From Zhaonella formicivorans (GTDB lineage Bacteria; Bacillota; DUOV01; Zhaonellaceae), in assembly GCF_004353525.1 (NCBI RefSeq), contig NZ_CP085524.1, positions 1,584,142-1,648,141 on the forward strand: 64,000 nt of DNA, in the 5' to 3' direction. Made by a program: the position numbers and the translations under genes. The notes beneath the pieces are model-generated. The model had not been told where the DNA came from and did not search any database. It saw nothing but the letters and a program-made list of their open reading frames with translations. The stretch's first letter is position 1. Every line of letters starts with the position of its first letter. This document shows positions 55,847 through 64,000 of the stretch, piece after piece.

Positions 55847-56458
55847 TTACCGGTTATTTTTCTTGGCAAGCAGTTGCTCTAAAATCCTTTTTGCCCCTTG
55901 AACTGCTTTTGCCCGATGGCTGATTTTATTTTTTTCTTCCACAGATAATTGGGCAAAAGTAAGCTTTTGGGAAGGCAGGAAGAATAAGGGATCATACCCA
56001 AAACCATTTGCTCCACTGGGTTCCAAGCCGATCAAGCCTTCACATTTTCCTTCAGCAAAATAACATTCTCCCCCGGGTAAAGCAACAGCAATAACAGAAC
56101 GAAAGCGGGCCGTCCTTTTAGGAAGAGGTATGCCCTGCAGCAATTTTAAGAGTTTAGCGTTATTATCGGCATCGCTGCTTTTTTCTCCGGCAAAACGAGC
56201 CGAATATACTCCTGGAGCGCCGTTTAAAGCATCAACTTCGAGACCTGAATCATCGGCAACTGCTATTAGTCCGGTCAAATCAGCTACCGTACGGGCTTTC
56301 ACAGCGGCATTTTCCTGAAAAGTAGCGCCTGTTTCCTCGATCTCGGGAATATCCTCAAATTCATCAAGGGAAAAAATTTCAACAGGCAGGTCATCCAGGA
56401 GCCTACTAAACTCCGCTAATTTCCCCCTGTTTCTCGTGGCAATTACAATTTTATGCAT
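55847..56458 (-). CDS. rdgB: XTP/dITP pyrophosphatase (RdgB/HAM1)
   Basis: A 203-residue nucleotide sanitising enzyme that removes ITP and XTP. Motifs: [16 protein letters not shown] at the start, [20 protein letters not shown] near residue 69, [11 protein letters not shown] near 150, and [10 protein letters not shown] near 175. It overlaps rph by eight bases. Confidence 0.97.
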   Translation of the reverse strand: MHKIVIATRNRGKLAEFSRLLDDLPVEIFSLDEFEDIPEIEETGATFQENAAVKARTVADLTGLIAVADDSGLEVDALNGAPGVYSARFAGEKSSDADNNAKLLKLLQGIPLPKRTARFRSVIAVALPGGECYFAEGKCEGLIGLEPSGANGFGYDPLFFLPSQKLTFAQLSVEEKNKISHRAKAVQGAKRILEQLLAKKNNR

Positions 56459-57194
56459 GATGCACCTTCTCCAAATTACCGGTTAAAGTTTTACGCTGCA
56501 GCGTGATTAACTCCCTAATACCCTTTTCAGCTAAGCTGAGCAGTTGCTCCAATTCAGCCCTGCTGAATGGCTGCTTTTCTGCCGTCCCTTGGATCTCAAT
56601 TATTTTTCCTTGGGCTGTCATCACCACATTCATATCCACTTCTGCCTGCGAATCTTCAAGATAGCAGAGGTCCAGCAGCAATTTACCATTGACTTTGCCT
56701 ACACTTGTTGCCGCTAAAAAATCAGTTATGGGAAGCTCATTCACGAGTTGTTGTTCAACCAATCCCTGCAATGCATCAAACAGAGCTACAAAAGAACCTG
56801 TAATAGCCGCCGTACGGGTACCGCCGTCGGCCTGAATTACATCACAATCGATCCAAATTGTTCTTTCTCCCAATGCTTTTAGGTCCACTACGGAACGGAG
56901 CGCCCTGCCAATCAGGCGTTGTATTTCCTGGCTGCGTCCGCTTACCTTCCCTTTGCTTATTTCTCTTGCGGTTCGGATCTGGGTAGCCCTGGGAAGCATG
57001 GCATATTCGGCGGTGACCCAGCCCTGGTTTTCACCCTTTAAAAAAAGCGGAACTTTTTCTTCCACAGAAGCTGAACAAATCACTTTTGTATTGCCTACAG
57101 TGATTAAACAAGAGCCCTCAGCATACTGTAAATAATTGCGGGTAATTTGAACCGGCCTTAAAGCATCAAGAGCCCTGCCATCTATTCTCTCCAT
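56451..57194 (-). CDS. rph: RNase PH, tRNA nucleotidyltransferase
   Basis: A 247-residue phosphorolytic 3' exoribonuclease that trims tRNA precursors. Features: [35 protein letters not shown] with [33 protein letters not shown], and the substrate-binding DVNMNVVMT-type [12 protein letters not shown]. Proximity to the tRNA cluster fits its role. Confidence 0.97.
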   Translation of the reverse strand: MERIDGRALDALRPVQITRNYLQYAEGSCLITVGNTKVICSASVEEKVPLFLKGENQGWVTAEYAMLPRATQIRTAREISKGKVSGRSQEIQRLIGRALRSVVDLKALGERTIWIDCDVIQADGGTRTAAITGSFVALFDALQGLVEQQLVNELPITDFLAATSVGKVNGKLLLDLCYLEDSQAEVDMNVVMTAQGKIIEIQGTAEKQPFSRAELEQLLSLAEKGIRELITLQRKTLTGNLEKVHHA

Positions 57195-57535
57195 TTTTGT
57201 CCTCCAATAAAAATTAAAAAGTTGTTGGTTGTCGGTTGTTAGTTGTTGGTTATAACAACAAGCAGACCATACCGTTTTATTCTATTATATAACTACTCTC
57301 TAAACTAGCCAATTTAATTATGCCCGAAAATTCAGCAGCAGCTTCCCGTTTTTCAAACTTGGTTTATCACCCACTGTCATCTTAGTTGTTCGGAATAACC
57401 TTCTGGTAAGTCGTTAGTACTTAGTCGTTAGTAATAAAACATGAAAGCTGATAAAGATGACATGCAACTAACGACTAACAACTAACGACCAAGGACTAAG
57501 GACTGGTCAGAATGCGATGCTTAAAAGTTCGCTAA
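57195..57535. other. 340-bp gap with heptad arrays between rph and murI
   Basis: 57218-57260 (GTTGGTTGTCGGTTGTTAGT words) and 57399-57505 (GTCGTTAGTACTTAGTCGT on the left and ACTAACGACTAACAACTAAC on the right, complementary). No gene is supportable. Confidence 0.6.
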
Positions 57536-58330
57536 TTACCCGACCACTAGTTTTTCCACCTTGTCTATAGTATAACCGGGCAAAAGCATGCTGCCAACTT
57601 TTGCAAACTGACCCGGGTCGCCGCTTACATAATACAGATGTTTTCCCTCCGCATTGCTGCCATCACCACTAGGAGTTGGAACAACATCCAGCAGCCGGTG
57701 AACCGTCTCTACCGCAGGATCAACAAGCTGAACTTCTCCGCCCAGAATCTCCGCCAGCACCGGTGCCAAAAATGGATAGTGGGTACAGCCCAAAATTAAC
57801 GTGTCTATACCCGCCTCCTGCAGTGGCTGCAAATATTCTTCGGCTATAGCTTTAACCCTGGGGCTGTCTATTTCGCCTGCTTCAATCAGGGGAACGAAGA
57901 GCGGGCAGGCCTGGGCAAAAAGTGTTGTCTTCGGAGCAAATTCCATTAGTTTTCGCCTATGCACACCGCTCTTTACTGTCGCCTCAGTGGCAATCAGACC
58001 TATTTTTCCATTTTTGGTTGCATTTAAAGCCGCTTGCACACCGGGCTCAATCACCCCGATAACGTGGACATCATACTTTGTTTGTAAATATTCCAAAGCA
58101 ACTGCCGAAGTGCTGTTGCAGGCATCTATTACTACCTCTGCACCTTGTTCAATTAAAAAACCGGTTATGACATCAGCCAGGTACACAAGCTCTTCCACCG
58201 GTTTGCCGCCGTAGGGAACCCTGGCTGTATCACCATAGTAAATAATATGCGCCGCCGGCAGCTGCTGAAAAACCTGCCTGGCTACCGTTAGCCCTCCAAC
58301 TCCGGAATCAAAAAGACCAACAACCACCAT
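57536..58330 (-). CDS. murI: Glutamate racemase
   Basis: A 264-residue racemase making D-glutamate for peptidoglycan. FDSGVGGLTVARQVF near the start, catalytic cysteine in DACNSTSAVALEYL near residue 72 and in LGCTHYPFLAPV near 183. ATG at 58330 (MVVVGLFDSG) has AGGAGTG upstream; an earlier start lacks a good site. Confidence 0.97.
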   Translation of the reverse strand: MVVVGLFDSGVGGLTVARQVFQQLPAAHIIYYGDTARVPYGGKPVEELVYLADVITGFLIEQGAEVVIDACNSTSAVALEYLQTKYDVHVIGVIEPGVQAALNATKNGKIGLIATEATVKSGVHRRKLMEFAPKTTLFAQACPLFVPLIEAGEIDSPRVKAIAEEYLQPLQEAGIDTLILGCTHYPFLAPVLAEILGGEVQLVDPAVETVHRLLDVVPTPSGDGSNAEGKHLYYVSGDPGQFAKVGSMLLPGYTIDKVEKLVVG

Positions 58331-58430
58331 AAAATAATCACTCCTGCCTCGCATGCCACATTTGCTGGTGAAATATTAATATGAGCGCTCATGGAAAATT
58401 AAGCACAAGTAACAATTTCCTAAAACGAAC

Positions 58431-58457
58431 CAAAGAGTGGTGACATTTCACCACTCT
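58431..58457. terminator. Hairpin between the amidase gene and murI
   Basis: AAGAGTGGTGA pairs with TCACCACTCTT around CATT; the T tract is weak, so termination is uncertain. Confidence 0.5.
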
Positions 58458-58520
58458 TAGTTCCTGAATCTATTATATGTTATGTAACCGTAAAAAAATA
58501 GATACCTGGCTTGAAAAATC

Positions 58521-60434
58521 CTAATCCAGAAAATAACGTTCTATACCGTTAGCTATGCCGTCGGCAGCTTTAGTCCGAAACTCCGGATCGGCCAGGAGTT
58601 TTTCCTCTTCATAGTTCGAGATAAAAGCAGTCTCCACCAGAATAGAGGGCACTTTTGTATAGCGTAAAACTGCAAACCGCTCTTCCAGAATACCAATATC
58701 CCTGCGACCCAAAGCATTAACCAGTTCCTTCTGTACAGCTAAAGCCAGTTTTTTACGTACCTCCCCTTGACCGTCAATACCGCTATAGTAATATGTTGCA
58801 GTGCCGCCAATAGCCCTGTTGGGGTTAGCGTTAGTGTGAATGCTCACAAAAAGGTCCGCATTGTTGCTGTTAGCAACCTCGGCCCTCCCGGCTAAAGTCA
58901 AGGTGGTATCGCCTGTCCTGGTCAAAATTACCTTGGCTCCCTTGGCCTTGAGTTTTTCAGCTACCTTGAGAGCTATATCCAACACCACATCTTTTTCATA
59001 GAGCTTTGTGGGCCCTACCGCTCCAGGATCGGACCAGCCGCCAGGTTGAATACTGGCGTGACCAGGGTCTACAACTATGGTTTTGCCTACTAGACTGGGT
59101 TTACCTATCTTAAAGGTGAGTTTGGAATCATTGTCCTCCGAAGAAAGCAGGCTCACTCCCGCCGGACCTGAGAGATCAAGTACCACCCGGACCTGATTGG
59201 ATGTGTACTGTGCCGCCCTGATGGCTTTTACTAAACCTTTCTCCACCGTGATGGTTTCTGAACCACTTTCATTGCTGTTCAGGATGCTGTCAAAGAAATC
59301 AAAAACCATCCTCCTGGGGTTGTCCAAATTAAAGGTGGAATAACTTAATTTTTTATCGCCCTTTACTGTGAAAGTAATTTCTTCACCGCTGGTATCCACC
59401 TTAATCTCTGAGATATTAACAAGTTCCTTCGGTCCAGGGGTTTCTGGAACCGCCGGGTCCGGTCTCCCCTCCCCCGGTTCCGGACTCCTGTCAGCCAAGT
59501 TACCTGTGAAACGCAGTGTAACCAGCGAACCTGCAACCCAACCGGTAGTATTGTCTGACAGTGCAACTTGGTACCAGTCACCGTTTTGGGCCAGCACATC
59601 AAAGGAGTCTCCTTTGGTAACTTTGGAAACTACAGAGTAGCTAGTTCCGGGCCCGCTGCGGACATTGACAATAGAAGCGGAAATAACTGCCACTTTACCG
59701 TGTAATTGCTTATCAGCACTATTTTCAGAGTCGTCCTTCCCAGCTTTTGATAGATCGACTGGTTCTACCGCTTTTTTAATTACCCAAGCCTTTTTGCCTC
59801 CTTCAATGGCAACTTCGTACCAGTCACCCTGAATGCTTGTAACCAGAAACTTATCTCCCTGCTTAGCCTGTTTCAGCGTTTCATACTGAGTTCCCGGTCC
59901 GCTGCGCAGGTTAACTAGCGGAGAGTTGATTTGAACTATCTCCGTCACATCGGAGATTGGTTCAGAAACCGTTTCCGGCTGCTTTTTTACCACGTTGACA
60001 ACATTAGCTTTGCTGTCGTATTGCACGCTGGCACCCATATTTTCCAAAATAAAGCGCAGCGGCACCATTGCCCGACCGTTTTGCAGCACAGCGGTCGTAT
60101 CCAGCACGACTTTTTGCCCATTTACAAGTGCCTCTTTTTTACCAATCCATAGTTTAATAAAAACGCCATTGCCGTTTACAATAACTTCCTTAGCGTTTTC
60201 ATCCCAACCAAAACCATACCCCATCTCCTCCCCAATAAACCGAATGGGGACTATAGTCCGGTTTTGGCCATCGATAAAAGGCTTGACGTCGAAATTTACC
60301 CTTTTGCCATCGACAGTTACCGCCACATACTTTACCGCAGCAGCCTGTGCCTGAAAAGGCACAGCCAAAGCAAGTATGCTGAGCAGCAAAAGCCAAATCG
60401 CTAACTTAAAACTAATCTTTTGGCAAATATTCAG
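58521..60434 (-). CDS. N-acetylmuramoyl-L-alanine amidase with Cu-oxidase-N-type, SH3b and AMIN domains
   Basis: About 637 residues. Signal peptide (KISFKLAIWLLLLSILALA), then copper amine oxidase N-terminal-like repeats (FIDGQNRTIVPIRFIGEEMG and LQNGRAMVPLRFILENMG), two SH3b domains (VNLRSGPGTQYETLKQA and VNVRSGPGTSYSVVSKV), an AMIN domain (STFNLDNPRRMVFDFF) and the zinc amidase_3 domain (VDPGHASIQPG, LVSIHTNANPN, VETAFISN). It cleaves cell-wall peptide stems. The first usual start codon is TTG at 60389, which would cut the signal; an upstream CTG at 60432-60434 five bases after AGGAAGGTGG gives a proper one. Confidence 0.88.
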   Translation of the reverse strand: MNICQKISFKLAIWLLLLSILALAVPFQAQAAAVKYVAVTVDGKRVNFDVKPFIDGQNRTIVPIRFIGEEMGYGFGWDENAKEVIVNGNGVFIKLWIGKKEALVNGQKVVLDTTAVLQNGRAMVPLRFILENMGASVQYDSKANVVNVVKKQPETVSEPISDVTEIVQINSPLVNLRSGPGTQYETLKQAKQGDKFLVTSIQGDWYEVAIEGGKKAWVIKKAVEPVDLSKAGKDDSENSADKQLHGKVAVISASIVNVRSGPGTSYSVVSKVTKGDSFDVLAQNGDWYQVALSDNTTGWVAGSLVTLRFTGNLADRSPEPGEGRPDPAVPETPGPKELVNISEIKVDTSGEEITFTVKGDKKLSYSTFNLDNPRRMVFDFFDSILNSNESGSETITVEKGLVKAIRAAQYTSNQVRVVLDLSGPAGVSLLSSEDNDSKLTFKIGKPSLVGKTIVVDPGHASIQPGGWSDPGAVGPTKLYEKDVVLDIALKVAEKLKAKGAKVILTRTGDTTLTLAGRAEVANSNNADLFVSIHTNANPNRAIGGTATYYYSGIDGQGEVRKKLALAVQKELVNALGRRDIGILEERFAVLRYTKVPSILVETAFISNYEEEKLLADPEFRTKAADGIANGIERYFLD

Positions 60435-60726
60435 TTAAACCACCTTCCTCATGCATTTCCCAAGCTGTCGCACCTATCCAGATTATTTAATTCGACTTAA
60501 ATGTCGAATTTCCTGCCAAGACTGGAAGATGGCACCTACTAATACATGTAAAAAGCCCGACTAACAATGCCGGGCTTTTTACATGTAGTCGTTCGTTAGC
60601 AATAAGTCATCAGTCCTCACTCCCCAGTGAGTATTGCTAAAAACCGGGGACTTAAAAGACTGAGGACGTGGCTTTTAGCCGTGCTGGTGACTTATGGCTA
60701 AAACTGCGTTAAAGCGCCATGATGCT
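60435..60726. other. Gap between amidase and germ lipoprotein gene
   Basis: Holds a palindrome AATTCGAC...GTCGAATT (60489-60510), a terminator (60543-60587) and heptad words near 60590-60700. No gene. Confidence 0.5.
60543..60587. terminator. Bidirectional terminator
   Basis: TACATGTAAAAAGCCCG pairs perfectly with CGGGCTTTTTACATGTA around an eleven-base loop; A and T tracts on both sides. It follows the GerMN-type gene. Confidence 0.9.
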
Positions 60727-61341
60727 CTACTTTATAATAGCATCGTCTCGGGCAATGGGGGCAAAAACATTTACATGCCCGTTAATTGTCTCCACCTGCT
60801 CTCCATCAACCAGGATCTGTACCTCTTTGACAGTATCAAACTGGGTTAGGGTGTTGACGATAGAGTAGACTGCCAACGTTTCCGAATTGCTGTCGCCGTC
60901 AAAATTGGAGACCAATTCTTTGCTAAAATCCACGATGGCCAGCCCGTCGGGGCGGATATTAATATCCTTCAAGGCTGTGCCTTCCGGCAATGTAGCTTTT
61001 AAGCCGCTTTCGGGATGGGGGCCCTTAATTAATTCTTTAATCGTTTCCCTGGCTATGCCTTCCACTTTAGGAATGGTGCGCTCTTCAGCCACCAGGGCTT
61101 TTCCTTCGGCATCGCTGAAATACAATACAATTTCCTTGGTTTCCCCGGTGAGTTCAGCATCAACTTCGGAACCTTCCAACTCTTCCTCAGGAGTAACTGC
61201 TACCGGCTCTTCACTGCCTGCAAAACGGGCTTTTAAGGAAGACAGGGTATCAACTGCACTGCATCCGGCGGTGATTAACACTATAACGACCACAAATACC
61301 AGCAAGCATATACTCTTCTTCAACTTTTGGCTAAGCATCAA
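60727..61341 (-). CDS. GerM-like lipoprotein
   Basis: A 204-residue lipoprotein with the signal CLLVFVVVIVLITAGC and a GerMN domain (EIVLYFSDAEGKALVAEERT, GIARETIKELIKGP and AVYSIVNTLTQFDTVKEVQI). GerM functions in sporulation and germination in Bacillus; other Firmicutes GerMN proteins act near peptidoglycan. It is next to the amidase, which fits cell-wall work. Confidence 0.85.
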   Translation of the reverse strand: MMLSQKLKKSICLLVFVVVIVLITAGCSAVDTLSSLKARFAGSEEPVAVTPEEELEGSEVDAELTGETKEIVLYFSDAEGKALVAEERTIPKVEGIARETIKELIKGPHPESGLKATLPEGTALKDINIRPDGLAIVDFSKELVSNFDGDSNSETLAVYSIVNTLTQFDTVKEVQILVDGEQVETINGHVNVFAPIARDDAIIK

Positions 61342-61431
61342 CTTACCTCCTCCACCTTAATTTGTTACTACTAATAGATATAAGGCAAAGGAGGCAATTA
61401 TTACTATTTTTTGAGATAAATCCAGCGAAAA

Positions 61432-62538
61432 TTATTTCCCCAGTACTTTGGTCAGCGCCCGGATGAATCTCTGGTTTTGTTCTTCCGTACCGATAGTCAC
61501 CCTGATAAATTCAGGGAACCCGAAAATGTCACCTGTCCGGATTATGACCCCTTCCCTCAACATGGCCTGGAACACCGGCCTGCAGTCAGTTTTAATATTG
61601 ACCCAGATAAAATTAGTTTCCGTGGGCCAGTAGGGTAGATCCATTTCCTCAAACTTCCCGTATAGCAGTTCCTTGCCCTTTTGGTTTTCTTCCCTGCTTA
61701 GAGCCACATGTTCTTCATCATCTATGGCCGCTCTGGCTGCTACCTGAGCCATGGAATTAACGTTAAATGGCTCTCTCGTCCTGCTAATCCATGAAATAAG
61801 CTCAGGATGGGCGATACCGTATCCGACCCTCAGCCCCGATAAGCCGTATATCTTTGAAAAAGTGCGCAAAACAATGACATTTTTAAAGCCTTTCTTAACA
61901 TATTCCAGTCCGGAGCAGTATTCGGGATGGCTTACATATTCATAATAAGCCTCGTCAAATACTACCACCACGTCCTCCGGGACCCGGGACATAAAAGCAC
62001 CAACTTCTGTTTTGGTAACAATGGTGCCCGTGGGGTTGTTGGGGTTGCAGATAAACACCAGTTTTGTATCGGGAGTGATAGCTTTTGCCATGCTCTCCAG
62101 ATCATGTTTAAAATCGACACATGCGATCTGCCTGCATTCCCCTCCCATGAGATTAACGGCAAAATCATATTCAGAAAAACTGGGGTTGGCCATGACCGCG
62201 CTGTTTCCCGGGTTAATGTAGGTTTCAGCCAACAATTTGATAATTTCATCTGAGCCGTTGCCTACAATAATCTGGTCAGGTCCGACCCCCACGGCGTCAG
62301 CTAATTTTCCCCGCAAATAATGGCAGGACCCGTCAGGGTAGAGGTGGACTTTATGCACCAGTTCCTGCATGGCCACGACCGCTCTGGGCGAAGGGCCTAA
62401 GGGGTTTTCATTGGAGGCCATTTTAACTGCGTTTTTAATCCCTAATTCTCTTTCAACTTCTTCAATTGGTTTTCCCGGCACGTAAGGTTTAATGGTTTCC
62501 AAAGCTTTCCGTGCCACCGGCAACTTCCTGTCTGCCAT
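61432..62538 (-). CDS. hisC: Histidinol-phosphate aminotransferase-type enzyme
   Basis: A 368-residue class I/II aminotransferase. MASNENPLGPSPRAV near residue 40, FICNPNNPTGTIV near 168, DEAYYEYV near 195, and the PLP lysine in RTFSKIYGLSGLRVGYG near 232. ATG at 62538 (MADRKLPVA) has AAGGAG eight bases upstream. HisC acts in histidine synthesis and often also on aromatic amino acids; next to ACT and a phenylacetate-CoA ligase it may serve aromatic metabolism, as no other his gene is present here. Confidence 0.85.
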   Translation of the reverse strand: MADRKLPVARKALETIKPYVPGKPIEEVERELGIKNAVKMASNENPLGPSPRAVVAMQELVHKVHLYPDGSCHYLRGKLADAVGVGPDQIIVGNGSDEIIKLLAETYINPGNSAVMANPSFSEYDFAVNLMGGECRQIACVDFKHDLESMAKAITPDTKLVFICNPNNPTGTIVTKTEVGAFMSRVPEDVVVVFDEAYYEYVSHPEYCSGLEYVKKGFKNVIVLRTFSKIYGLSGLRVGYGIAHPELISWISRTREPFNVNSMAQVAARAAIDDEEHVALSREENQKGKELLYGKFEEMDLPYWPTETNFIWVNIKTDCRPVFQAMLREGVIIRTGDIFGFPEFIRVTIGTEEQNQRFIRALTKVLGK

Positions 62539-62608
62539 TTCCAACACTCCTTAATCTTACAGCAAATTCAGCTTACAATAATCCACATCCTCGAGACCGG
62601 CAAATATC

Positions 62609-63040
62609 TTACATCTTGTACAGCGTTTCTCCCGGCAACAACTTTACGCCGCTGGCAAGCAATTTTTCAATTGCGGTATCAATATTCTCCACCTTAAACA
62701 CCACCAAGGCGCCGCCAGGAGCTTTCCCCAGGAATGCATACAAGTATTCGATATTGATTTCTGCTTTTTCCAGCTCAGCCAGTACTTGTGCCAAGCCGCC
62801 GGGCTGGTCTGGCATCTCTACACCGATTACATCAGTCACGCTTACAGTAAAGTCTTCCTGCTTCAATACTTCAAAGGCTTTATCCGGCTGGTCCACTATT
62901 AGCCGCAAAATGCCGAAATCCGAAGTGTCGGCAATAGATAAGGCCCTGATATTAATACCATGTTTGGCTAAAACGGCAGTAACTGCTGCCAGCCTTCCGG
63001 ACTTATTTTCCAGGAAAACTGAGATTTGCTTGACTTTCAT
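62609..63040 (-). CDS. Tandem ACT-domain regulatory protein
   Basis: A 143-residue protein of two ACT domains (QISVFLENKSGRLAAVTAVL and DVIGVEMPDQPGGLAQVLAE). ACT domains bind amino acids; small free-standing tandem proteins are typical next to phenylacetate-CoA ligase in Clostridia. Ligand unknown, probably aromatic amino acid. The gene lies 28 bases after the ligase. Confidence 0.88.
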   Translation of the reverse strand: MKVKQISVFLENKSGRLAAVTAVLAKHGINIRALSIADTSDFGILRLIVDQPDKAFEVLKQEDFTVSVTDVIGVEMPDQPGGLAQVLAELEKAEINIEYLYAFLGKAPGGALVVFKVENIDTAIEKLLASGVKLLPGETLYKM

Positions 63041-63068
63041 CGGAATCCTCCTTTTTTTACTGGATTTC

Positions 63069-64000
63069 CTATATTTTTCTCCGGTCTATTACCCTTTTAG
63101 CCTTACCTTCACTGCGCTCAATGGTTTTCGGTTCGACCAGCCGCACTTTCACAGTCAAACCTAAAGTAGTTTCAATTTCGCCCCTGATCTTTTTCTCCAG
63201 CTCTTCCAGCCTGCGCACCTCATCGGAAAAGAAGGAAGCAGAAACTTCTACCAAAACTTCTATAGTGTCTAAAGTACCTACCCTGTCCACAATAATCTGG
63301 TAATGAGGCTCAGTCTGGCCAATTTCCAGGAGGACGCTTTCGATTTGGGACGGGAACACGTTGACACCCCGGATAATCAGCATGTCATCAGTCCGCCCGC
63401 TGACCCGTTTCATCCGCACATGGGTCCTGCCGCAGCTGCACTCTTCCAGGCTTAAAGAACTAATATCCCTGGTGCGGTAACGGATCATGGGCAGAGCTTC
63501 TTTGGTTAGTGATGTGAACACCAACTCTCCCACGCTGCCGTAAGGCAGGACCTCGCCGGTATCAGGGTTGATAATTTCCGGGATGAAGTGATCTTCAAAA
63601 ATATGCAGCCCCTGTTTTGCCGGACATTCTATGGCTACACCCGGCCCGATAATTTCACTTAGACCGTAGATGTCCAGCGCCAATATACCCAGTTTATGCT
63701 CAATCTCTTTACGCATGTTGTCCGACCATGGCTCAGCGCCAAAGATACCTACTTTTAACTTCAGATCTTCGGGCGTAATACCCATCTCCTCCATCACTTC
63801 CGCAATATTTAAAGCGTAAGAAGGAGTGCAAGTCAAAACCGTGCTGCCATAGTCCTTCATAATCATCACCTGGCGCTTGGTATTTCCGCCGGAAATGGGT
63901 ATTACCGAAGCACCTATTTTTTCAGCACCGTAATGGATGCCTAAACCCCCGGTAAACAGGCCATACCCGTAAGCATTGTGGATCACATCGTTTTTAGTTG
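63069..64000 (-). CDS. paaK: Phenylacetate-CoA ligase (partial, 5' end outside window)
   Basis: About 310 C-terminal codons of an AMP-forming ligase. The window edge cuts the gene: the frame is still open at 64000 ([20 protein letters not shown]). Motifs [44 protein letters not shown] and [20 protein letters not shown]. It activates phenylacetate or a similar aryl acid with CoA. The order ligase-ACT is typical of amino-acid-oxidising Clostridia and fits an indolepyruvate:ferredoxin oxidoreductase locus upstream, outside the window. Confidence 0.9.
   Translation of the reverse strand, partial: TKNDVIHNAYGYGLFTGGLGIHYGAEKIGASVIPISGGNTKRQVMIMKDYGSTVLTCTPSYALNIAEVMEEMGITPEDLKLKVGIFGAEPWSDNMRKEIEHKLGILALDIYGLSEIIGPGVAIECPAKQGLHIFEDHFIPEIINPDTGEVLPYGSVGELVFTSLTKEALPMIRYRTRDISSLSLEECSCGRTHVRMKRVSGRTDDMLIIRGVNVFPSQIESVLLEIGQTEPHYQIIVDRVGTLDTIEVLVEVSASFFSDEVRRLEELEKKIRGEIETTLGLTVKVRLVEPKTIERSEGKAKRVIDRRKI

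Overview
The window is a stretch of a low-to-mid GC Firmicutes chromosome, most likely a spore-forming anaerobic Clostridia of the Peptococcaceae/Desulfotomaculum type. The evidence is gene content: LonB and GerM (sporulation/germination), Rex redox repressor, a tyrS-type T-box on valS, a PyrR attenuator on carAB, UbiA/UbiD quinone-type enzymes, a CoA-transferase and a phenylacetate-CoA ligase, with gene order typical of that group. Almost everything is on the minus strand. No rRNA, CRISPR array or phage module is seen.

Layout (high to low coordinates is the direction of most transcription). 64000-58500: phenylacetate-CoA ligase (cut by the window edge), tandem ACT protein, hisC-type aminotransferase, germM-like lipoprotein, a large SH3b/AMIN/amidase_3 cell-wall hydrolase. 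58330-55847: murI, rph, rdgB. 55666-54710: seven tRNAs (Gly-UCC, Arg-UCU, His-GUG, Gln-UUG, Lys-UUU, Leu-UAG, Gly-GCC) behind a strong promoter. 54475-51227: tig-clpP-clpX. 51127-49476: an IS110-family element. 49401-43113: CoA-transferase, lonB, lon, engB. 42990-37550: a TetR-controlled UbiD-UbiA-ABC importer operon. 37239-32762: LarA-like protein, TrpP-like transporter, DegV, EamA exporter, small membrane protein. 32660-28085: PyrR attenuator, carA, carB. 28043-24934: T-box and valS. 24894-21411: folC, rex, maf, radC. 21360-14346: mreB-mreC-mreD-mrdA and minC-minD-minE. 1363-218: rodA, which is normally next to minE.

Between minE and rodA sits a 12.4 kb accessory island (1579-13980). It is bounded by a 178-bp direct repeat (1401-1578 and 13981-14158, one mismatch) and by same-orientation IS66 copies at each end. 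Inside are three IS66 copies (one nearly intact, two defective), one IS110 copy, remnants that resemble ISLre2-type ends, and a decayed peptide-maturation locus read on the minus strand: an MFS exporter broken at a G8 tract, a B12-binding radical-SAM protein that is split by IS66 and appears to have lost its radical-SAM core, a PqqD-like (RiPP recognition) C-terminal region, and an intact 33-residue candidate precursor peptide with a strong ribosome binding site. A small secreted protein and a lipoprotein, both apparently damaged, follow on the plus strand.

The most noteworthy points are (i) this fossil RiPP locus, (ii) two target-duplication-like repeats of abnormal length (46 and 178 bp) abutting IS66 ends, (iii) two identical IS110 copies that share an A8 frameshift in the recombinase and carry a 270-bp 5' noncoding region where a bridge RNA is expected, (iv) a dispersed family of degenerate 7-bp-period intergenic repeats, and (v) a TetR/UbiD/UbiA/ABC-importer operon with a perfect palindromic operator. 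All calls are from reading the sequence; no database search was run.
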